Origin: JADYYB01 sp964402985
GTDB lineage: Bacteria > Pseudomonadota > Alphaproteobacteria > Rhizobiales > Kaistiaceae
Length of the DNA stretch: 30,160 nucleotides
Assembly: GCA_964402985.1 (NCBI GenBank)
Contig: CAYOET010000018.1
Location: 1 to 30,160 of the forward strand
Direction of reading: 5' to 3'
This document shows, in pieces, positions 7,710-13,645 of this stretch. The notes beneath the pieces are model-generated. The model ran no database searches. It saw nothing but the letters and a program-made list of their open reading frames with translations, and had not been told where the DNA came from. The stretch's first letter is position 1; each line of letters begins with the position of its first letter. The position numbers were made by a program, and so were the translations under genes.

Positions 7710-9338
7710 TCAGCCGCCTCCATTCACACGGTGAACGATCGCTTCCGGCGCATCGAAGATGAAGAACTGCGCGATGGGGAAACCATAGGCGGCGACCATC
7801 AGCACCAGAACGACAACGTTCCAGAGGCCGAACCCGTTGAGGGCGCGGATATAGGGCGCGCGATGGGCCGGCCGGGCATAGGCGACCGCGCCGGCCGCCG
7901 GTGTCGCGTTCAGGCGGTAAGGCGAGGAGAGGTTGACGATGAAGAGGACGGCGCTGACGAGGAGGATCGCCCCGCCGATGAAGGACACCACCACCCACGG
8001 GCCCCAGGCCGCGATGATCGGGTTCGAGTAGTCGAACTCGGCGACGCGACGCCACTGTCCCTGCAGCCCCAGATAGTGCCAGGGCAGGGTCATCACCATC
8101 ATGCCGACGAACCACAGCCAGAGCTGTGTGTTGAGGGCGCGCTGGGACGCGAACTCGCGGCCGGTGAGCGTCGGCCAGATGTAGTAGGCGATGGCGAAAT
8201 ACATGATCACCACCGTGCCGCCGAAGATGAGGTGGAAGTGCGCGGTGACCCACGAGGTGTTGTGGATCATCGCGTTCATCCCGTAGCTCATGTTGATGAG
8301 CCCGCCGCCTCCGCCGAAGAAGAGCATGAGGAAGGCGAGGCCGGTGGCGAGCACCATCGGCCGGTCCCAGGGGAGGGTGCGGATCCAGCCGAGGAGACCG
8401 GTGCCCCCGCGCATCCGCCCGGCGACCTCCATCGAGGCGGTGATGGTGAAGACCGTGAGGAGCGTGGGGATGACCACGAGCGCGGTCAGGAACATCTGCA
8501 GGAACTTGAACCCGGTGGCGTGCTCGGGGTCCATGAACAGATGGTGGAGGCCGACCGGGAGGCTGTAGATGAGGAAGAGCACAAAGGTCAGCCGCCCCAT
8601 CGTGTCGCTGTAGAGGCGGCCGCCGGCGGCTTCCGGGGCCATCGTGTAGAAGGCGATGTAGGCCGGGAGCAGCCAGAAATAGACGATCGCGTGGAGGGTC
8701 CAGGAAAAGAGCGTCCGCGACAGGCCGACGTCGATCGTGTCGGTCCAGCCGAAGGCGGCCGGGAGAACCAGGAAGACAAGCTCGGCGGCGACGCCGACCG
8801 TGGTCCACAGCCACATCACGGCGTTGGCGACGGTCGCGAACATCGCCAGCGGCACGTTCTTGCCCGGGTTCTCGCGCTTCCATCCCGCCATCGCCAGGAT
8901 CATGATCACGCACCACACCCACGAGGCGGCGACCACGAGGACGAGGCCGATATAGAAGACGGCCGTGCCGATGAGGGGCGGGTAGAAGGTGTAGAGGACC
9001 GAGGCCTGCCCGAGGAGCACGGAACCGCCGGCGAGGAGGACGCCGATCACGCCCACAACGAACGCCGCCCACGCCCATCTCGCACCGGGGAGGGCGCGTT
9101 TCAGCGCCGTCTCGGCGACGAAATACCCGAAGCCCATGATGAAGAAAGTCGGCAGCACATAGGCCATCGACACGCCGTGGGCGGTGACCGAGAGATAATA
9201 GAGGTCGGGAGAATAGGCCGGAGCGGGCAGCGGGCTTCGTGCCCACATCTGCCAGGCGCCGAGTACCGCGGCGATGGCGAAGGCGCCAAAGCCGACCCAG
9301 AGATGGGCAAGCGTCAGTCCCTTGACCTCACGGCTCAC
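7710..9338 (-). CDS. Haem-copper oxidase subunit I, B-family (ba3-like)
   Basis: Catalytic subunit that reduces oxygen to water at a haem-CuB centre in the cytoplasmic membrane. The 542 residues hold about 13 predicted helices. Ligands seen are low-spin haem H54 (TAHGVSMAY) and H369 (AHFH), CuB H216, H265 and H266 (GLHH), and high-spin haem H367. Tyr220, four residues after H216, is the cross-linked tyrosine of oxidases and argues against NO reductase. The segment FWLLPAY...APEAAGGRLYSD closely resembles Thermus ba3. The family's HPxVY reads HAIVY here: the proline after the CuB histidine is alanine. The GTG at 9338 is preferred to the ATG at 9359 because GGGAG precedes it; it overlaps the end of subunit II by 11 bases. 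No subunit III gene is present. The B-family usually has high oxygen affinity and lower pump stoichiometry. Confidence 0.92.
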   Translation of the reverse strand: MSREVKGLTLAHLWVGFGAFAIAAVLGAWQMWARSPLPAPAYSPDLYYLSVTAHGVSMAYVLPTFFIMGFGYFVAETALKRALPGARWAWAAFVVGVIGVLLAGGSVLLGQASVLYTFYPPLIGTAVFYIGLVLVVAASWVWCVIMILAMAGWKRENPGKNVPLAMFATVANAVMWLWTTVGVAAELVFLVLPAAFGWTDTIDVGLSRTLFSWTLHAIVYFWLLPAYIAFYTMAPEAAGGRLYSDTMGRLTFVLFLIYSLPVGLHHLFMDPEHATGFKFLQMFLTALVVIPTLLTVFTITASMEVAGRMRGGTGLLGWIRTLPWDRPMVLATGLAFLMLFFGGGGGLINMSYGMNAMIHNTSWVTAHFHLIFGGTVVIMYFAIAYYIWPTLTGREFASQRALNTQLWLWFVGMMVMTLPWHYLGLQGQWRRVAEFDYSNPIIAAWGPWVVVSFIGGAILLVSAVLFIVNLSSPYRLNATPAAGAVAYARPAHRAPYIRALNGFGLWNVVVLVLMVAAYGFPIAQFFIFDAPEAIVHRVNGGG

Positions 9339-9876
9339 AGGACACTCTCCCTTCGGCATCGGGGTTGAAGTCGACCGCCGCCACGACCCGCACGGTGGCG
9401 ATCATCTGGCTGTGGCCGACGCCGCAGAACTCCTGGCACGGCATCAGAAGGTCGCCGGTCTCGGTGAACTCGGTGTGGACCTGGGCCACGTAGCCGGGGA
9501 TCACCATGGTGTTGACGTTGGTGCCGGTGACGAGGATGCCGTGGATCACGTCCGGGCTGGCGAAGCGGAGCGTTACCGGCCGGTTGGCGGGGACGACCAT
9601 GCAGCTCGGCACGAACGAGAACTGCGTGGCGACGACGCGAACCGTGACCTGGCCGTTGGGGTCGACGCGGGTGCCGAGATTGCCCTCGGTGAACTCGTCC
9701 GAAAGATGGAGGGTCTTGGGATCGATGTGCTCGATGTTGCTCGGCGGGTTGATGCCGAGGACCACGCCGGCGAAGACCACCGCGACCACGATAATCGCGA
9801 CCGCCACACCGACGATGGCGGCCCAGCGCAGCTCCGCCCTCAGGCTGTCGTTTCCGCCCGACGGCGCGTTGGTCAT
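9328..9876 (-). CDS. Cytochrome oxidase subunit II with CuA centre
   Basis: Electron entry subunit of the oxidase. The 182-residue protein has a single N-terminal membrane helix (about 18-42, WAAIVGVAVAIIVVAVVFAGVVLG) and a periplasmic cupredoxin domain. The complete CuA set is visible: H112 (DVIHGILV), C147, E149, C151, H155 and M158 in CQEFCGVGHSQM. The short single-helix form is typical of B-family oxidases rather than the two-helix subunit II of aa3 enzymes. Its ATG overlaps the stop of the preceding small gene (ATGA) and its own end overlaps subunit I, so the cluster is one translation-coupled operon. Confidence 0.94.
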   Translation of the reverse strand: MTNAPSGGNDSLRAELRWAAIVGVAVAIIVVAVVFAGVVLGINPPSNIEHIDPKTLHLSDEFTEGNLGTRVDPNGQVTVRVVATQFSFVPSCMVVPANRPVTLRFASPDVIHGILVTGTNVNTMVIPGYVAQVHTEFTETGDLLMPCQEFCGVGHSQMIATVRVVAAVDFNPDAEGRVSCEP

Positions 9877-10058
9877 CCGACCACCCCGCGCGGAATGAAG
9901 ATCAGGAAGTAGAAGAGGAACCAGAGGACGAGGAGGAGGAGAACGGTCGTGCCGGCCAACGCAAAGGCTCCGCGGGGAGCAACGCTCAACGCGCGTTCGA
10001 GGCGCTCACGTTCGTCGGGGCTGGCGTTGTCGTCTTCGTCGGGTTGAACAGCCTGCAT
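9873..10058 (-). CDS. Small single-helix membrane protein, first gene of the oxidase operon
   Basis: A 61-residue protein with a charged N-terminal half (DEDD, DERERLERAL) and one strongly hydrophobic helix, FALAGTTVLLLLVLWFLFYFLIF, ending IPRGVVG. The size, topology and position directly before subunit II resemble the subunit IIa/CbaD-like small subunits of ba3-type oxidases, though no residue-level family match can be claimed. The ATG at 10058 has AAGGA about 9 bases upstream; in-frame ATGs at 10106 and 10193 are possible. Its stop overlaps the subunit II start. A FixK/FNR-type box lies about 165 bases upstream, so a long leader or an earlier start is implied. Confidence 0.75.
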   Translation of the reverse strand: MQAVQPDEDDNASPDERERLERALSVAPRGAFALAGTTVLLLLVLWFLFYFLIFIPRGVVG

Positions 10059-10219
10059 GCTATGCCGTCCTTTCGTCCCGAGATTTCGTTTCGTGCGCTC
10101 CTGCATGGTGAAGCCCCCCGCAGCCGCCCAGAGTTGCGAGGAAGCTCGATGCCCCACCAATAGGAGTATCCGTGATTCGTCGAACTGACGCATCTTGAGA
10201 CGCGGGTCGCTCCACCGGA

Positions 10220-10233
10220 TTGACTCAGATCAA
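10220..10233. promoter_or_regulatory. FixK/FNR-type box upstream of the oxidase operon
   Basis: TTGACTCAGATCAA has one mismatch to TTGAT-N4-ATCAA. It lies between the end of the DUF2892 gene (10292) and the first oxidase gene, which reads leftward from 10058. Activation at -41.5 would start transcription near 10185, leaving a leader of about 125 bases. Low-oxygen control of a B-family oxidase fits this site. Confidence 0.7.
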
Positions 10234-10291
10234 TGCGCCCGGAATCGGGGGCCGGCGATCGCGAATCGCGGGCGTGGAGTTCGACCGGCGG

Positions 10292-10534
10292 TCAGGCGCG
10301 CAGGGCCCGCACGCGGGGCCCGGCGAACGGCCCGCCCAGCAGGAGGGTGAGAAAACACACGTCGACCAGCCCGGCCACGAGGGGCACCAGGCCGACGCCG
10401 ATCAGGACCGGGCCCCAATAGGTGCCGAGAAGCGCCAGGCCGCAGGCGACGAGAACGACGCCCGCCGCGACTCTCAAGATCCGGCCGGACGTGCTGGCCA
10501 TGAACTGGGCAAAGGCAGAATGCGCGAACTGCAT
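10292..10534 (-). CDS. DUF2892 (YgaP-like) inner membrane protein
   Basis: An 80-residue protein with two predicted helices in the DUF2892 arrangement: an amphipathic lead FMASTSGRILRVAAG, helix VVLVACGLALLG, turn TYWGPVLIGVG, and helix LVPLVAGLVDVCFLTLLLG. The family includes stand-alone membrane proteins and the membrane part of YgaP rhodanese; the usual CP near the second helix is VC here. Function is unknown. The ATG at 10534 has AAGGA 8 bases upstream and a good FixK/FNR box about 75 bases upstream, so it probably belongs to the same low-oxygen regulon as the oxidase. Confidence 0.8.
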   Translation of the reverse strand: MQFAHSAFAQFMASTSGRILRVAAGVVLVACGLALLGTYWGPVLIGVGLVPLVAGLVDVCFLTLLLGGPFAGPRVRALRA

Positions 10535-10603
10535 GATCGGATTCCTTCTGTCCGTGAACGGGAGGGCTACCCGGCCATTGTGCAGAAGGCGGTGCCGCGA
10601 ACC

Positions 10604-10617
10604 TTGACCAGGATCAA
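10604..10617. promoter_or_regulatory. FixK/FNR-type box upstream of the DUF2892 gene
   Basis: TTGACCAGGATCAA has one mismatch to TTGAT-N4-ATCAA. Its centre is about 76 bases before the ATG at 10534 on the minus strand, predicting a start near 10569. The gene on its other side (10663-11166) also reads leftward, so the box can only serve DUF2892 and anything downstream of it. Confidence 0.7.
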
Positions 10618-10662
10618 TCGGAGCCGACGAAAGTCAGCCCGCCTGGCGTTTCGCCCGATTCT

Positions 10663-11166
10663 TCAGGAGACGCCGGCATTCGGCGGACGGCTTGGCGCGT
10701 CCGGCTGGGGTGAGGGACCGGAGGAGGGCGAGTGCACGGCTCGCTGCGGGCCGTTGGCTCGCGCCTGAAAGAGCGCGCGCAGATGATGGCGCCAGCCGAG
10801 AAAAACGAGAGTCACATCGAGGGCCGCAACGACGCCGAAGGCCAAAGCGAGGGCGGTGACGTCCCAGCCGCCGAACCACCAGTAGGCAGCGCCTGTGCCG
10901 AGGGCGGCGAGGATGACGTCGACGACGACGTTCCCGACATTCTCGATGATACCGAGGGCCATCTCGAGGCCTTCATAGAGGACGGCCACCACGATGATCG
11001 CGGGCAGGCCGAGCCACTGCGGCACACCGAGACCGATCAGGGCGATCCCGGTCAGGAGTCCGGTGACGACGTGAACGACCGACCACGCATCGAAATACCG
11101 GCCGTGGCCCCAGGCGAGTTTGATCGCTTCTCGGCTTGGCCGTTCGAAGTAGAAACGCACGTCCAT
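10663..11166 (-). CDS. Membrane protein of unknown function
   Basis: A 167-residue protein with an N-terminal soluble part (FYFERPSREAIKLAWGHGRYFDAWSV) and about four helices, followed by a polar Pro/Ser-rich tail (HSPSSGPSPQPDAPSRPPNAG). The segment YEGLEMALGIIENVGNVVVDVILAALG carries acidic and Asn residues inside helices, reminiscent of VanZ-like or DUF2585-like small membrane proteins, but I cannot place it. No FixK/FNR box was found in the 81-base gap upstream, so it may be cotranscribed with the universal stress protein gene behind it, which reads in the same direction. Confidence 0.75.
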   Translation of the reverse strand: MDVRFYFERPSREAIKLAWGHGRYFDAWSVVHVVTGLLTGIALIGLGVPQWLGLPAIIVVAVLYEGLEMALGIIENVGNVVVDVILAALGTGAAYWWFGGWDVTALALAFGVVAALDVTLVFLGWRHHLRALFQARANGPQRAVHSPSSGPSPQPDAPSRPPNAGVS

Positions 11167-11247
11167 TCTCCGTTCCGGAAGACCGGTGGGTCTGTCGCGC
11201 CGTCCCGCCTAGCACGGATCGGGACGGACCGGGATGAACCCCAGCGC

Positions 11248-12081
11248 TCAGTGGGAGAAGAGCACGGGCAGGCGCAGATCGTGAATGACACTGCGCGTTG
11301 CGCCGCCGAGGATGAACTCCCGCACCCTGGAATGTCCGAAGGCGCCCATCACGACGAGATTGGCGCCGCTCGCCGCCGCCTGTTCCCAAAGGACATCGGC
11401 GATCGGTCGCGCCGACAGCTCGACGGATTTCCAGCGCGCCTTCACGCCGTGCGCTCCCAGGAAGTCGACCACTCTGACACCGGACTTGCCAGGCACGGGT
11501 TTGTCCCCCTCGATGGTGACGACCGTCACCTCGGTTGCCCGCTTGAGGAGATCCATCGCGTCGAGGACGGCGCGGGCCGCGGGCCGGCTGCCGTCCCAGG
11601 CGACCGTCACGCGATCGAAGGACGAAGGCGCCTTCTCTTCGGGAACGAGCACGACCGGCCGGCCCGATCCGAAGAGGATCGCTTGCGCCGTGTCGATAAT
11701 GGCCGCACTCCCCTTTGGGATACCGAACAGCACGAGGTCGTGGTAGCGCGCCTCCTCTGCCGAGGCGTCACCGAAGGCGGTCGCGAAGCACTCGACCTCG
11801 GCGGTGATCATGCCGATCCCGGCCGGCTGAAGCGCTGAGGCGAGGGCAAGCTCGAGTTTCTTGCCCTGCGCGCGGCAGGCCGCCTTGGCGTCCGCGACGA
11901 GCCTCGGAACATCGATCAGGCTCTTGCCGAAAACATGCGTGACATTGGGAAAGGTCACCACGTGCGCGAGCGCCTTGACGCTGGCCTCGGCTTGGCCGGC
12001 GAGGGCGGCGACATGGGGCGCGAGCCGTTCCGAGTTTCCGTCCTCGAGCGTGTAGAGCGGGACGAGCAGTTGCGTCTTCAT
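11248..12081 (-). CDS. Universal stress protein, UspA family
   Basis: A 277-residue tandem Usp protein. The C-terminal half has the clear UspA features: VTVAWDGSRPAARAVLDA after a short linker, then VVMGAFGHSRVREFILGGATRSVIHDLRLPVLFSH, the nucleotide-binding G-x2-G-x9-G segment and the final strand. The N-terminal half (LLVPLYTLEDGNSERLAPHVAALAGQ) is a diverged copy. Usp proteins of this type are common members of FNR/Anr/Dos low-oxygen regulons. AAGGGG lies 6 bases before the ATG at 12081 and a weak FixK/FNR-like site is upstream. Its cytoplasmic partner or ligand is not known. Confidence 0.9.
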   Translation of the reverse strand: MKTQLLVPLYTLEDGNSERLAPHVAALAGQAEASVKALAHVVTFPNVTHVFGKSLIDVPRLVADAKAACRAQGKKLELALASALQPAGIGMITAEVECFATAFGDASAEEARYHDLVLFGIPKGSAAIIDTAQAILFGSGRPVVLVPEEKAPSSFDRVTVAWDGSRPAARAVLDAMDLLKRATEVTVVTIEGDKPVPGKSGVRVVDFLGAHGVKARWKSVELSARPIADVLWEQAAASGANLVVMGAFGHSRVREFILGGATRSVIHDLRLPVLFSH

Positions 12082-12558
12082 GGCAGATCCCCTTGGTGAG
12101 AGGGTAGTCTCTCACACCACCAAGGTCGGCGCTGCCTTGATCCAGCGCAATCCTCGAAGCGGACGATCGGAGTCGGCGGGACACCCAGTTCACGATCTGC
12201 GAGCCGGTCATCGCCCCCGACGCAATGGCCGCCGCTTTACACGGGCCGCCGGCCCGGCCGGCATCCTTGTCCCTTACGCTCCTTCCACCTACCCCTGAAC
12301 GGCGCGTCGAGCCTCGGGCCTTTCCATGGTCCACATCGGTGGTACGCCCGGGCATCGACGGCAGCATCTAAGTTATTGATTCATCGAAGAAACGGCCGTC
12401 GTTGGGACAGTCCCGCCTCGGGGCACCATCGCCACGCCTTGTGCCTGGCTCCGCGAGTGGACCATCGCAAAGGGTCGCAGCGGCCTCGCTTCGCGCGACA
12501 TAGAGCGGCCGCCCCGCTAGGGTGCGCCGGTAGCAAGGTCCAATCGGCCCGGGTGAGG
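12082..12558. other. Intergenic stretch between divergent usp and copper genes
   Basis: About 480 bases with no supported gene. It holds a weak FixK/FNR-like site at 12137-12150 near the usp end and a lone half-site TTGAT at 12376-12380. I see no RNA gene, repeat or clear sigma-70 promoter. Any copper-responsive promoter for the rightward cluster would be expected near its right end but none could be recognised. Confidence 0.5.
12137..12150. promoter_or_regulatory. Weak FixK/FNR-like site upstream of usp
   Basis: TTGATCCAGCGCAA keeps the left half TTGAT but its right half is CGCAA, two mismatches to FNR. It still fits the broader FixK2 pattern TTG(A/C)-N6-(T/G)CAA. The centre is about 62 bases before the usp ATG on the minus strand, close to the expected distance. 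Confidence 0.4.
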
Positions 12559-12921
12559 ATGGGAGGCAGGTCAACAGGCTTCAGGCAGTGGCTGACAGCG
12601 ATCGCGGTCTACGCGGTCCTGCTGCACGCGCTCGCCATGGCGGCAACCCCCTCGCGCGCGGTCGGGATCGGCCCTGCCGCACCGCACGCGGCCTCGCACA
12701 CGAGCGCGCCCTCCGACGGTGCCTCGCCCACCCACGAGAGCCATGTGCAGTGCTGTGTCCTGTGCGGCGTGGCCGGGTGCGCCGGCCCCGTCGGAAAGGC
12801 CCCCATACTCCTTCGGGCGAAGCCTTGGCTCCGCTCGCGGCCGCGTCATCGCCCAGCACCGGCTCGGCGGTCGCGCCTGGTCCAGTCGGGCGAGGCGAGG
12901 GGCCCGCCGCAGGCGCTCTGA
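12559..12921 (+). CDS. DUF2946-like exported His/Cys-rich protein
   Basis: A 120-residue protein with an N-terminal signal-like helix (FRQWLTAIAVYAVLLHALAMA), a His/Ser-rich middle (PHAASHTSAPSDGASPTHESH) and a cysteine cluster CCVLCGVAGC at about residues 70-80. It ends with an Arg-rich region and GEARGPPQAL, which recalls the C-terminal FxxRAPP motif of DUF2946 proteins. Those are often found next to YcnI and CopC/CopD genes, as here. Metal binding through the His and Cys residues is likely but not shown. The start is uncertain: the ATG at 12559 has only a poorly spaced purine run, and a GTG at 12553 is also in frame. Confidence 0.6.
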   Translation: MGGRSTGFRQWLTAIAVYAVLLHALAMAATPSRAVGIGPAAPHAASHTSAPSDGASPTHESHVQCCVLCGVAGCAGPVGKAPILLRAKPWLRSRPRHRPAPARRSRLVQSGEARGPPQAL

Positions 12922-13011
12922 CAGCCGGTTCTGCCGGCATTCCAAACAAGCACCTGAAACCTTTCGCGAGTGCCCGCAAAATGACGGGCGACCTCGCATG
13001 GAGCGATCAAG

Positions 13012-13557
13012 ATGAACCGTATCCTCGGCTCGGCTGCCCTCGTCGCAGCGGGCCTTTTCACGTTGGCGTTGCCCGCCGCGGCACATGTCGGCCTCTCGCC
13101 GGACGAGGCCCACAAGGGCGAGACTGTCGTCCTCGCCTTCGGCATCGGCCACGGCTGCGAGGGCAATCCCACCACCATCGTCCGCCTGCAGATCCCCGAG
13201 GGCGTGATCTCGGTCCAGCCCTACGCGATGCCGGGCTGGGAGATCGAATTGGTCACCGGCAACTACGCAACCAGCCACATGCGCGGAGAAATTCCTGTGA
13301 CCGAGGGGGTAACCCAGATCAACTGGACCGGCGGGAGCCTCGACAACGCGCTCTACGGGGAGTTCCGGATCAGGGCCCGCGTCGCCGACGATGTCGCCGA
13401 CGAGTCGATGGTCTGGTTCCCGGTCGTGCAGGAGTGCGCGGCGGGGGGCACGCATCGCTGGATCCAGGTCCCGGTCGAGGGCCAGCCCGAGCCGGACGAG
13501 CCGACGCCGGGCCTGATGGTCCTGCCGGCCGACGCCGCTGCCGGCCGCGCGCACTAG
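13012..13557 (+). CDS. ycnI: YcnI-like (DUF1775) periplasmic copper-binding protein
   Basis: A 181-residue exported protein. The signal peptide ends in PAAA and cleavage would leave His25 as the mature N-terminus (HVGLSPDEAHKGETVVLAFGIGHGCEG), which matches the YcnI/DUF1775 family, where the N-terminal histidine is the copper ligand (monohistidine brace-like site). The conserved GHGCEGNPTT, VRLQIPEGV and PGWEIE blocks are present; YcnI proteins also use a conserved tryptophan near the metal. There is no C-terminal membrane anchor, unlike the Bacillus protein. It precedes the CopC-CopD fusion by 88 bases and probably acts with it in copper handling in the periplasm. Confidence 0.9.
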   Translation: MNRILGSAALVAAGLFTLALPAAAHVGLSPDEAHKGETVVLAFGIGHGCEGNPTTIVRLQIPEGVISVQPYAMPGWEIELVTGNYATSHMRGEIPVTEGVTQINWTGGSLDNALYGEFRIRARVADDVADESMVWFPVVQECAAGGTHRWIQVPVEGQPEPDEPTPGLMVLPADAAAGRAH

Positions 13558-13645
13558 CCGACCGCGCGATGGGCATCCCGGCTCGCGGCGCCGGGATGTC
13601 CGCCGCCCGTGGGGCGATGTTCTCGGGACCTCGGAGACCAATGAC

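Noticed and set aside
7710..9338. Subunit I as a nitric oxide reductase (NorB) instead of an oxidase.
   Set aside because: The cross-linking tyrosine at Y220, a CuA subunit II and ba3-like sequence are present, while the glutamates near the FeB site of NorB are not evident.
7302..9368. A 688-codon plus-strand open frame across the oxidase operon.
   Set aside because: It is the complement of the subunit I and cytochrome c genes, with low-complexity Asp/Glu/His/Arg content and no domains.
12376..12389. TTGATTCATCGAAG as another FixK/FNR site.
   Set aside because: Only the left half TTGAT fits; the right half does not read (T/G)CAA at the needed spacing.
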